Shown in pieces: positions 24,305-34,740 of a stretch of DNA of 64,000 bases. The notes below the pieces were generated by a model. That model was not told where the DNA came from. It saw only the letters and a program-made list of their open reading frames with translations, and did no database searches. This DNA comes from Saturnia japonica (lineage: Eukaryota > Arthropoda > Insecta > Lepidoptera > Saturniidae), in NCBI GenBank assembly GCA_033032175.1, contig CM065321.1:15522501-15586500 (forward strand). Reading direction: 5' to 3'. The translations under genes and the position numbers were made by a program. The number at the start of each line of letters is the position of its first letter. The first letter of the stretch is position 1.

Positions 24305-24608
24305 TGCTACATAACTTAGGCTACTTTTATTTTATAAAAATAATTAGGATTTCGTACAAATAAAAAACTGGTCATGGTGAATCAATTCGGGCGCTTAGAT
24401 GGCTTACGCCGAGTAAACCATAAGAAATATAGCTAATTAATATACTAAATAATTGTAGACATTAAAAAGACCTACAAAAAAGTCAGTAAGAGGAAATCAG
24501 GAACACCCACAATAAGAATTTTTGTCTTTAAAATAGCCGGAAAGCGAGGAAACAAGATTCGCGCAGGCATTCTGTAGTCCACGTGAGCGAAGCCGCGGGC
24601 ACAGCTGG
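24305..24608 (+). mobile_element. Helitron-like family A, 3' part
   Basis: It runs from CTTAGGCTACTTTTATTTT to CACGTGAGCGAAGCCGCGGG and CACAGCTGG|T. CTGG still fits the CTRR terminus rule. Confidence 0.65.
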
Positions 24609-24681
24609 TTTTGAGAAAAAAGAGATAAATAAAGCGTGAGTAATTTTAAGCATGCGCAGTGGCATCGAGTGTCGTCTAAAA

Positions 24682-24861
24682 ATCCAGTGAAAGTCCCGTC
24701 GAAATCGGTCCGACCGTTTCGGAGATTACTCGGAACAAACAGACAGACAAAAATAAAAAAAATGGGATTTTTGTTATAGGTACCGTATCTACTTTCATAT
24801 GCATTTAGTAAAAAGCTGATAGACATTACTAACAGACACTTCAATTTTATTAATTTTATAG
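24682..24861 (-). mobile_element. Helitron-like family A, opposite orientation, 5' part
   Basis: Plus-strand blocks CAGTGAAAGTCCCGTCGAAA, GACCGTTTCGGAGATTACTC and AATTTTATTAATTTTATAG mark the 5' portion of the element read on the minus strand. It lies head-on to the copy at 24305-24608. Confidence 0.6.
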
Positions 24862-25652
24862 TTAACTACCACGAATATGACACCCGATATCAATGAGCTT
24901 ATAAAAAACAAGAAAACTCAGTTTTCCGGATCCTCAAGACAATTTACCCTCTTTATTACCTTTATATGAGCATTTACATTCCCTAAACAAATATTTTAAG
25001 AATTAAGCATGTCTTCACCAAGAAAAATCACCATAAATCTAATGGATGCAGGCCCTTTAGGAAAACTAGTTTCAACACTCCTGGTCTAGCTCAATATAGA
25101 ATATGACATATGATATACCTTTGTAGTACTGTACTGTACTTTGTAGTGGTAGTTCCCTCCTTCCAACAAATGTAACGTGAAGAGATATTTGAGCAGGTCT
25201 GCTTAACATTGATGTGCCTTCACGTAGTATTCTGAGGTAGTATTGTATTCTCTTTGGTGCCTTCACTTTGTTCTACAACGATGAAAAAAAAAGTCATTTG
25301 ACGTGACTTAAGAAAAGGTTTTAAACAAAGAATTTTCGATACAAAATATACTCCCAGATGTTTTTCTAATACATCAGAAACTAATATTTTAAAACGTTAA
25401 GCAGCGTGCACCTTGCACCTTGGAAGTCGTTAGACGGTGTCAGGTGTTACTAACCGTTACTCTACCTATGCTGACTTGTATTTGACGAAAGTCGTAATAT
25501 AATATATTAACCTATGTTTTTTGTATCGTAAAAGCACTTAATAACAGATGTGACTACAGTGTTTGCATAATCAATATTCAGTAATTTATAATAAGTGGTA
25601 AAGTTATTTTAACCTAACGCTTTTGGTTTATATTATTGTAACCTTTATATAA
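24862..25652. other. Intergenic, no recognised feature
   Basis: AT-rich sequence. The minus-strand ORF at 25072-25266 has no recognised domain. Confidence 0.4.
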
Positions 25653-26690
25653 ATACGTGAAGCAAAAGCTTTCGGCATCTTTTAAGCGTATTGCGTGCAC
25701 GGAAGACTGAGATTTTGCATGGTTTTAAAGTTTATATGGAGACGGAGTTCAAAAAGTTATAATTTATCTATAATATTTGTTACTAATTTATTAAATTAAA
25801 TAAATTAATACTGCGAATCTTAAACGGACCAGTGCCATTAAACGGACCATGCCATTAAACTTAGACCCCCCTAAATATTGACATTGCCACTCAACGGAAA
25901 GTGACAGCAAGTGATGTAGATAATACTCATTGTTTATGAATACTGTAAATGTCAAACATAAAATAGTCTATGATCAAAAAGTCGCAGGTCACATTTGTGA
26001 GACCCCCCTACCTAGTGTGATGTCACATATAAATTACGTCACACGAATGTCATGATTTTTTGACCCCCTCCCCCGTCCTTGTCAGAGCTGGTCACATTTT
26101 TGACCCCCCCCCCCGTGTGATGTCACATTTTTTGCAATTTTATAATTAGAAATATATGAAATTAAAACAGCTGTCTTCGGAAATTATTTTAATTTCCATT
26201 TAAATTATTTTTCAATAAAATCGACATCAAATCAAACAAAGGTATAAAGATTAACAAAACATAAAAAAAAATCACTTTAATGAAAGGTAAAAACTTAATC
26301 CATAACTAACATAACTTATTTTTCTTCGAACTATAAAGGTAATAAGTTTCAAATAATCGAGTTGTTAAATAAAACATTGCTAAGTTCGAGATACAGAAGT
26401 CCAATTAAATATTTTTCTTTGATTATTTTGACTAGAGGGTTGAGATTTAGTGCAAGGGAGGTTTTGGGGCTTGAATGGAAGGGAACACATTCTTTCGAGT
26501 TTGGAAGGTTTTTTTTTTTTTTTTTTTTTAATTATATTTTGAAAAAATGTGACGTCACAAAATTTGGGACCCCTCCCCACCCCTTGTCACACAATGTCAC
26601 ACTTCGTCGACTCCCTCCCGCCCCCTAAACGTGTGACGTAATTTATGGATGTCCCGGCCCTTAGGGCGATCACTAGTAATTTTAAATGTT
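25653..26690 (+). repeat. Family H repeat, copy 2, split by a MITE
   Basis: The left part (GAAGCAAAAGCTTTCGGCAT ... AAAATAGTCTATGATCAAAA) ends near 25985. The right part (CTTAGGGCGATCACTAGTAA) resumes near 26660. The uninterrupted copy at 51775-52093 shows these join in one repeat. Confidence 0.6.
25985..26660. mobile_element. MITE-like element with GTCACACG/C-rich inverted ends
   Basis: The left side has ATAAATTACGTCACACG then GACCCCCTCCCCCG and a C11 run near 26105. The right side, inverted, has CATAAATTACGTCACACG then GGGGGCGGGAGGGAG. GTGAC/GTCAC is repeated about a dozen times, mostly toward the ends. The A/T-rich middle holds a poly-T run. The exact ends are uncertain. Confidence 0.6.
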
Positions 26691-26966
26691 CTTACAACAA
26701 ATTTTGTTTAGGTAGGTGTTAGGTCCTTGCTTATAATGTCTCAATCGTTTCTCAAAAGGAATATTATATTATTCCAAAGAAAAAATATATGCAAAAAGGT
26801 ATGTATATAGTTTAAGATTTAGTTATTTATTTATTACAATATAGTTTTAATAATTTATAATTAGTTTTACACAGTAAAGAGAATCAATCGGGCTAAATTC
26901 AACTTTTTATTGTCCGATATGTACAGTAAAGTTGTTAAATATGTTAATAATGAATTATTTACCCAT

Positions 26967-27240
26967 CTGATTCACCATGCCCAGTTTTTAATGTTTATTT
27001 CCACGGATCCCTAATACTTTTTCTAAAATTAAAGTATCCTAACTTACTCCTTAAAACATCAGTTATCTACTAGTGAAAGTCCAGTAAAAATCGGTCCAAC
27101 TGTTTCGGAGGTTACCCGGAACAAACAGATAGATAGACAGACGAAATGTAAAAAGAAATGGTGTTTTGTTATAAGTATCGTATATACTTTCAATATGCAT
27201 TTAGTAAAAACTGTTATTTTGACATTACTAACAGTATGTA
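26967..27240 (-). mobile_element. Helitron-like family A fragment
   Basis: Plus-strand blocks GATTCACCATGCCCAGTTTT, GTGAAAGTCC, CAACTGTTTCGGAGGTTACC and TTCAATATGCATTTAGTAAA are those of family A. Both termini are missing. Confidence 0.5.
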
Positions 27241-27700
27241 TAGAAGTATTTTTTACTTAACAAAGTTTCAAATTACGGTAGTTATAAATGGTCTAAGTAC
27301 CAGAATAACATAAACACGAATAGCTTAATTAGTTCGAAATGAAAAATACATAAGAAAATTATTCTCAACGCTCTATATAAATAATTCCTCTTTTGATGTT
27401 CAACGGTCGAAATATTTCAAGTTCAAAGGAGGTGCATTGTGTTCGTCAGCGTTAAGGGCCGGTGCAACGACAGCTGTGAGGGCCCCTGAGAATGAGCCCT
27501 TACAATAAACACACCTTAGGGTCGAATGCAGTATTAAAGAAATTTCGCAGTGCGAATCTTATCCGTTTTGTAGTAGCGCCGGTTGCAGATTGTGGGAAAG
27601 AAATCTATATTATATATTTATTAAGTTATCATATAGATGTCGCTGACGAACGTATATTTTCTGTCCTTTATTATTATTACTACTCTAGATTTGCCCACCG
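27241..27700. other. Intergenic, unassigned
   Basis: No exon or known repeat. The ORF at 27492-27782 runs into a Helitron-like repeat and is not credible. Confidence 0.35.
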
Positions 27701-28680
27701 GTGGTTAAATTATTCGCCCAACTTTACACCGCTTCGCTGTCAAGAAATATGTGTAATCTATCTTTTTTGTAACTTTACATAATTGCCTAAAACTTGCTAG
27801 TCTGCCTGACTTTCAAGGTTATTGCTCTGCTTCTTAGGGCCCTAGCGTAAATGTATATAGCTTATAACCTTCTACAATAAATCTATACTAATATTATAAA
27901 GCTGAAGAGTTTGTTTGTTTGTTTCATTGATTGAACCCGCTAATCTCAAGAACTAATAGTTCGAATTGAAAAAGTGTTCAAGTGTTGAATAGCCCATTTA
28001 TCAGGAAAGGCTATAGGCTATATAACATCACGCTACGACCAATAGGAGTGGAGCATCAATGAAAAATGTTGCAAAAACGAGGTTAAATTATTCCTTTTGA
28101 AAGCTTCCACTGCGTGCGCAGCGTGAATAGTTAAAGTTACGCAAAATAGTATGTAACGGAAATGTTTTTCTTACAAAGTTGTAAAAAAAAGTCCACGACG
28201 GCATACGACTATCTTTTAAAGTTTACTCAATATAACATTTTATGGTAATAAAATTTGTTCTAGAATAATGAATTATTTGCTTTTATATATATTTTATTAA
28301 TCCTTATCGAAATAAATACGTTATTCATCACAAGTATTTAATTTTGAACAAAATTGCGCTTTAAAGTAATTGATTTAAATGAATATCTTAGGAGATATCA
28401 CAGTTTTAAAATAACTCGGCAGCAAAATAATGATCAAGTATCGCGAGCGCACTTTTATTATGCAAAATAATGTGGGAGACGGGTGGTACCTATAATACAA
28501 TGCCTACGACCCACTCTTTCTAATCCTTTCTCACTCACTCTCCTATATGACGCAGAATAAGCTGCACGGGTCAGCTAGTAGGCTATAAAAGTGAAAAATA
28601 TTTTTTTCAAATCTCACTGGTAGTTCCAAAGATTAGTGCGTCAACAAACAAACCTTTAAGCTTCATGGTATTTTATTTTT
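27700..28680 (-). mobile_element. Older Helitron-like element, interrupted
   Basis: The left part (27700-27881) ends CTTATAACCTTCTACAATAA plus A. The right part (from 28579) resumes TAGGCTATAAAAGTG, then TGGTAGTTCCAAAGATTAG and CAACAAACAAACC. Joined, they match the continuous relative around 60770-60870 (GATAAATAAGCTATAAAA). Confidence 0.6.
27882..28578 (+). mobile_element. Helitron-like family C, full length, nested
   Basis: The 697-bp element starts TCTATACTAATATTATAAAG and ends GGGTCAGCTAG. The hairpin GCAG-AATAAG-CTGC at 28552-28565 lies 9 nt before CTAG. It is flanked by A on the left and T on the right with no duplication, and encodes no protein. These are the defining end features of Helitrons; rolling-circle proteins must come from elsewhere. 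Confidence 0.8.
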
Positions 28681-28719
28681 TGTATAATAGCTCCGTAAAT
28701 TTACGGTACTGTCCCTGAT

Positions 28720-28790
28720 GGTAAGGACAGCACAATCCCAAAACAACGGCGACCACCTGTCCTGCCGGCCTGCATAAATATCTCTTCACG
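28720..28790 (+). repeat. Family F fragment
   Basis: GGACAGCACAATCCCAAAAC and AACGGCGACCACC match the start of the copies at 4795 and 6905. Confidence 0.4.
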
Positions 28791-28934
28791 TTACGCTTGA
28801 AGGACTCGATGTCGTAAGAAGGAGTCACAATGGCCGGGAGTTGGTTTCAAAGCTTCACGGTATGACAAAGATAAATAAATAAGATATTAGATAACCCGTC
28901 GCTTAAAGCGTTTGAACCTGTTTCATAGATATTA

Positions 28935-29190
28935 CATGCAATAGCCTTTTTTTAATGACAAAAAGGGGGCAAACGGGCAGGTGGCGCAACACCAGAGGGC
29001 TCGCAGATGCGTTGCCGGCCTTTTAGGGAAGAACAAGCTCTCTTATTGAAGGTCACCAAGTCATAACGGCTTGGAAAGACCTCAGGCGACAGCTGGTTCC
29101 GCAGAGTGGTTGTGCCTGTAAGAGTTGCACTGTTGGGCAAAGGCCTCTTGTTAAGGGACGGCACTGTCTCAACCACCACAACAGCTCACG
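28935..29190 (-). mobile_element. Non-LTR element 3' tail (5' truncated)
   Basis: On the minus strand it encodes TVPSLNKRPLPNSATLTG and LSPEVFPSRYDLVTFNKR, then LKGRQRICEPSGVAPPARLP, followed by a short T/A-rich end. I recall this type of C-terminus from lepidopteran retroelement tails, so the class is an inference. Confidence 0.45.
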
Positions 29191-29990
29191 GGTCACGACG
29201 TATTGATACACCGAGAAAATAATAGTTCTATATTTTTACACATAGGTACAATGTAAGTACTACAAGAAAATTTCTCAAGCATTCAGGTTTGCAATCAAGT
29301 AATCCTATAAAAGGTTTCCGCTTTTTCAATACGAATTACGAAACCCTCAAAATGTTATAATTTTTCGTTGTCACATAAATCCTGGATTATTCGGCTAACT
29401 AAAATATATCTATATACTTATAGTTTACTTATAAAAGATCTTACAGTTATTAACATGACAATGCGAATCTGCTTCCTTTTTCCGATACGGGGAAAACCGC
29501 GAAACCGCATTGTAAATACGGTACTTAAATTATTCGGCAGGGCGGAATTAGCGCAAAGGTCAACGAACTCAGCCAGCTGGTGCCGAGGGCTCGGCTAAGG
29601 GTCCCGACCCTTTTTCCTGTAGCCAACCACCCTTAACAGCGCTAGAGAAAATTTTAAGACGAGAAAAATCATTTGCGTTTTGTTCTCTCTAGTACCAAAA
29701 AGCAAAAGTAATATCAAAGTATTGTACTTTCATTTATATATAAAAATATATGTAGAGAAAGCATGGAATCTTTAATATGTGTTGCCACCTTCCGGACCTT
29801 AGGTGTAAGAATAATGTCAACGTAAATACACATTGCATAGTTTTTTTACTGATGACGCGTTTACAAATAAAAAAAATTATTCATAGTTTTCAACAAATAC
29901 TGGTGGCATTTTGCGTGATATAGTTTGGTTGTTGTGTATAAGTGAAGTGAATAATAAAAATAAAGTACGAGCATGCATTCTGGGATGTCA
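29191..29990. other. Intergenic, no recognised gene
   Basis: The GC-richer stretch 29500-29650 has no splice-flanked ORF with recognisable domain. The remainder is AT-rich. Confidence 0.4.
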
Positions 29991-30901
29991 CAAAACTCCC
30001 TAGATAGTTTTGACAAGATGGTGTTTCAGAAGACTCCACTTTGTATAGTTATTAGAAAATTTTAACTCAATAAAATCCTTGCAGGCGATTTGGACAGCTC
30101 CATCGGAATTGAATTTTTTTCCTTGTAAGAAATTGTCCAAACTCCGAAAAAAGTGGTAATCTGTTGAAGCAAGGGCCGGGGAGTATGGTGGGTGCCGGAG
30201 ACTTTCCAACCGCAGTTCCTCTAATTTAGCGACCGTCTGTCGTGAAGTATGAGGTCTAGCGTTGTCCTGAAGCAGCAATGACCAGTCTCGGTTGTAGAAA
30301 GGTGTAGTGTATGACACCAGCACTGGTCCACCAAACACTCACCAGTACCTTTTTCTGAGACGACTTTCGCTTGGGACAGGATTGGCCGGTTCTTCTGGGT
30401 TCAACCACTGTGATGAGCGTTTCCGATTATCGTAAAGGATCCATTTTTCGTCACAAGTAACAATACGATTCAAAATTCTCTCGTTATTGTGACAGTTGAG
30501 TAATGTAACGCGTGCTGTGTGTTTATTTGTTGGTGTGCTTCAGTTAATTCATGCGGTACTCATTCCTCGAGCTTTTACACTTTTCCAATTTGTTTCAAGA
30601 GAATTAAAATTGTTTTATCACTCACATCGAAGCCTGCCGCTAACTCTGACGTGGTTTGCGATGGATCCGCTTCCTCGATCACCTTTAATTCTTCATTATC
30701 AACTAGGCTCTCCGACCGGTCACGGGGTTTGTTTCATAGGTTAAAATTTCTAGAACGAAAACATTGGAACCAAAAATGGACCGGGCTTTCTTTTATAGTA
30801 GCTTCCCTATCTTCCTCATTAATTCTTCGAGCTGTTTCTGCATCGCTGATGCGACGGTGGAACTCATATTCGTAAATAACGTGATATTTTAAGTTTTTCA
30901 T
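29990..30901 (-). pseudogene. Degraded mariner (Tc1/mariner) transposase
   Basis: The start appears at 30901 (MKNLKYHVIYEYEFHRRISD). Reading on the minus strand shows parts of the paired-like N-terminus, then VTKNGSFTIIGN-like remains of the first catalytic region in another frame. The last third is open (30000-30338), with LLQDNARPHTS carrying the second Asp and LRHPPYSPALASTDYHFF carrying the third, in DD34D-like spacing. Several stops and frameshifts break the gene, and the terminal repeats were not found. It differs clearly from the intact mariner at 48486, so it represents another lineage. It is certainly non-functional as read. Confidence 0.75.
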
Positions 30902-31085
30902 TTTGTGAAAAGAACGATGTCAAAGAAAAATTCAATTATGCGAAAACAAATGAATCACTAAATTCGAAATACAGATACACAAGCCAAAATTTAAAATAAA
31001 TTTGAATTTGGAATTCTTAACCAAACGCCAGATATTTGAGATCAAATTGGCAAGTTCAACAAAACTCCAATTTTATACGTAAGTA
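30902..31085. other. Flank of the degraded mariner
   Basis: AT-rich, probably 5' noncoding part of the mariner plus host flank. The boundary cannot be placed. Confidence 0.3.
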
Positions 31086-31706
31086 CCTAATATAATAAAA
31101 CGAAGAAGTTTTTTTTTTGTTTAAGCATGCTAATCTTTGGAACTACCAGCCAAATTCGAAGACCTCGAGAAGAAGAAGATTCTCGAGAAATAGTATAGGC
31201 TATTTAAGATTAAGCTACAACTCTCAGATAGCCTTAAATATTGATTTAAGTTACGTGAGTCGGAAGTCGAGGCCCTTCTGAACTGTTTTAACCGCGTGCG
31301 CCAGCAAAATCGTTAATTATACGGAAATACAATGTTTTTCAATTATATTGGTCCTTAGTATATCTAAAAAAAAGTTAACAATAGCATATAATATGCCTAT
31401 CTCTTATAAATAAGCCACAATAAGGTATTTTGTGACAAAGATTTGTTGAAAATTAAGAAGTGATTTATAAGCATTATTTTTAGACATAGAATATCAATCC
31501 TTACAAGCAAAAGTTACTTCATCTTAGAAATTAAATTTTACTCTTTAGAGTATGCTATTTGGACACATAGTTTAGGAGATAATGAAAAATTAAAATAATT
31601 TGTACTTGCGGGAAGAACAATTATTATGATGACTTACAAAGGGGCGTAGGCGGCGCGATGTTTGTCGGATAAAATTAATACTGATGAAATCGTGGGGCAC
31701 ATCTAG
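31086..31706 (+). mobile_element. Helitron-like family B, near full length
   Basis: It runs from CTAATATAATAAAACGAAG, through TTACTTCATCTTAGAAATTA and AGAGTATGCTATTTGGACAC, to GAAATCGTGGGGCACATCTAG|T. CTAG is intact and followed by T; the first bases of the 5' end are decayed. Confidence 0.65.
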
Positions 31707-33059
31707 TCTCTTATAAAATCACTATATTTGGGGGAACGAGCTAAGCTTGTTGTCTCACAAAAAGAAAAACACCTATCCAGGTAAACTTGGAATGTAAAAC
31801 ATTATCTACATACAAAATTTCATCCAAACCATTTGAGCCGTTTTCGAGAAACCAATTACATATATATCCATATACATACATATATACAAGAATGTAGTAC
31901 CTATTAGCTATAGATATTATCATAATTAAAAAGCAGACGTCAGAGGTTTAGTGTCCTTATAAATGAGATTTAGATCGATTTTGCCGGAACCCTAATTCAT
32001 TTTGAATTTACGTAATTAATTATTTCCCATGTAAGTGGTACCCATTAGCCAAAGATATATTATATGTCTTCTCTACCTAAAAAAAGTTTTAGATAACAGA
32101 GCTAAAATTTACTTCACTTCCTAATATACCGGAACACCCGTCGTTTCTGTAACATTGAGAAACTAAAAAAACACACAGGAAATATGGTACGGAAATAATT
32201 TGAGATACTCAAAAATCGATTCTTCATACAACGCCATCCGCTCTATCTCCGAGACTCGAAAATATCGACAAAGGGACTGGCGTAAATGGCGAAAAAAAAT
32301 GTCGACGGCTCTCACAAAAGCATCTTGCATCTGCCCTAAGGGCTTTGAGCAGATGCTTTGTCGGGTTTCTGTGGAAAAAAATCACTACCTGCTTTTATAT
32401 TGTTGTTCATTCGTATTCTTGAACTTGAGTAATTTTGGAGGGTGAGTATGAATGAAAAGATTTGGGGACATTTCCCGAATATTGCTTGTGCATTACGTGG
32501 TTGGTTGGCTGAAAGAGCTGATGGCTAGTAATAACAAAATAATAAATGAATAATACTTTTTTATCAAAAATAAAAAAATTATATTATTTAAATTAATTTT
32601 AACTTAACGACAAAAAATCTATCATAAATTCTCTTAATTAAAAATAATATAATTTCTAATATTTAGTATACAGTTAAATAATAATCCAAACACACCAACT
32701 ACAAATTCAGGAACGACAATAGATGCTATTTTTACAATATATTTAGATAATGTTGCAACACGAACTTATATTTCATATTTTACTTATGCTTTAGTGACAA
32801 CAATACCAACCAATTAGAAATCACATGAAATAATGTAGATATCGATGAAGTAAATTAAAATTAAATTTATAATTTGTATTAATTTTTGAAACTTTTAATA
32901 TTTTAATGACAATTAAATTCCTAACATATCTTCCTTTTTCCCTCCCTCTAATTATCGGAAATCTAAAGCTTTAGATTAGTATAAATATAAACGAGATTTA
33001 AAAATTAGTTTGCCAAAGGAGTTTCACATCTGACATGTGTACTTTGTGCGCACGCACAT
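31707..33059. other. Intergenic, AT-rich; one hairpin
   Basis: It contains a short repeat-like piece at 31790-31870 (AAATTTCATCCAAACCATTT, GAGCCGTTTTCGAGAAACC) and the hairpin at 32314-32360. The rest is very AT-rich and shows nothing. Confidence 0.4.
32314..32360. repeat. Strong imperfect hairpin
   Basis: AAAGCATCT at the left pairs perfectly with AGATGCTTT at the right. Inside, GCCC-TAA-GGGC forms a second perfect stem. It could be a small structured RNA or part of a transposon end. Confidence 0.45.
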
Positions 33060-33330
33060 TAATTTTTTTTAATGTGGCTTCTCTGTAGTGTAAAGGCCTT
33101 CTTCTTTTCTGTCCACTGCCTTCTGTCTCGCGCTTCTATCTGCCAGTTTTCTCCTGCCACGTCTCTAACATCGTCGACCCATCTTCTTGATAGTCTTCCT
33201 CGTCTTCTTTTCCCTTAAGTCCATTCCATATTGCGGCAAGTCTCATTCACCGAGCATCCTCTGTCCCAGCTGGCTGTCCTGCCCATTTCCCCTTCAATTT
33301 CTCTGATGGCTAGTAGGTACCTACTATCAC
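33060..33330 (-). mobile_element. Retroelement fragment (unassigned)
   Basis: A CT-rich plus strand with GTCCACTGCCTTCTGTCTCG, CACGTCTCTAACATCGTCGA and CGAGCATCCTCTGTCCCAGC looks like the antisense of a non-LTR 3' coding tail. The resemblance is from memory only. Confidence 0.3.
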
Positions 33331-33368
33331 AGTAACATTATATTCGTTCTTTGTATGTATTATGATAC

Positions 33369-33760
33369 TAGCTGCTACCCGTGAGTTCCTCTGCGTTGTT
33401 TATTATATTAACACCACGGCAAGAAAACATCGCTGAATGCGTAATACATACATATATAATTTAAGCCTATTTCCTAACGGGGTAGGCCCTTCCACCTGCT
33501 ACGATCTTGGCATACATCTTTAACTTCTTCAACATTCATTCATCTTTTCATGCATGCTCATCGGTTCTGAGTACTCTTTACCTGACCTTTCTTCAGAACG
33601 CGCAATTCTTATAAAATTATAGTTTCTTAAAACATTTATGTTTTTATTTGAATATTGTTTTTTTAGTTTAGGACTAAGTATCTAAGATTACTACTTAACA
33701 AAAAGATCAAAATCTATCGAGTAGTTTTTGCGTGAGTCGCGTACATCGGCAAACCTCTAT
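33369..33760. repeat. Dispersed repeat shared with 46734-46985
   Basis: CACGGCAAGAAAACATCGCT and AAATCTATCGAGTAGTTTTT then GCGTGAGTCGCGTACA have counterparts at 46734-46985. It begins A|CTAGCTGCTACCCGTGAG, a further Helitron-like CTAG terminus. A different repeat (GGGGTAGGCCCTTCCACCTG) sits within it at 33475-33620. Confidence 0.4.
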
Positions 33761-33764
33761 CATT

Positions 33765-34060
33765 TCATTTATATTATCATCAGCCTTTATCTGTCTACTG
33801 CTGGAGATATGCCTACCCCGTGGATCACCACTGGACCCGATCTTCGGTCCTTCGTATCCCATAGAATCAAGCCACTTTACGCAGTTTGTCGCTTCATCTT
33901 GCAAGGGTGCTAATCCTTTAAACTATGTCGATAAATCTATTTCTCTGTCTGATTACGTCATTTCTGATTCTATCTTTCAAAGAAACTCCGAGTATACCTC
34001 TTTCTATAGCTCGCTGAGTGACTTTTGTAAACCAGCCCAACCGTGAGTGTCCATATTTTG
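33765..34060 (-). mobile_element. Non-LTR (RTE/R1-like) 3' tail, antisense
   Basis: CATCAGCCTTTATCTGTCTA, CTGGAGATATGCCTACCCCG and TCGTATCCCATAGAATCAAG are paralogous to 45960-46270 and resemble the antisense of a common lepidopteran LINE tail. Confidence 0.45.
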
Positions 34061-34494
34061 GTTCTGTAGGTCATGAACGGTAGGCCGCACTGATTGAAGA
34101 CTTTCGTCTTCAAAGATTGTGGAATGAGCGATGTGAAGACTAATTTTTCATTTTATTTTTATCTTTTAGATAAATCAATTTCGTATGTTAAGTAAGCATG
34201 TTTTTCTATTCAATGAAACGAAGTTCCTTATTATTGGACGGGTGCTAAAGTGAAAAAAGTGTCTAACCCAACCTACACTAAAGGGAGACAAACACGAACA
34301 TATATAAGAATTTCAATACAATGATCATTGTAGAATTGGCCTTGTTATGTTTTGACTGATTTGTATGTACAACACGAGGTCGATATTTCAGAGTCCTGCT
34401 GGTTTGAGATTTATTTATATAAAACTTACTAATACATAGCAAAAGGAACTTTGTTCCTACCGGTTTTTTTATCGTTATATGTTAAGCTTTGTGA

Positions 34495-34740
34495 CTACAA
34501 TCTCGGCTGATATTAAGTGACGATATGGCCCAAGATGGTAGCACGCTAAGCGGAAGATTTGCTCTCAATAGGTGGGTCTATTGGTGTTTGGCGACAGATT
34601 TTCAACATAGAAAAAGCCCTACCACAATTTTTCATCACGATCTTTTCCTTTGCATGGATTCGAACTCACGTCAAACGACGCGGAGACCGTACACGCTACC
34701 GACTGAGCCGTCATTGCTTCACCTCCAGAAGTTTTTTTTA
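34495..34740 (+). repeat. Dispersed repeat family E, plus copy
   Basis: TATTAAGTGACGATATGGCC, AAGATGGTAGCACGCTAAGC and TTGGCGACAGATTTTCAACA match 39405-39600 and the inverted copies at 8757 and 57985. Confidence 0.5.
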
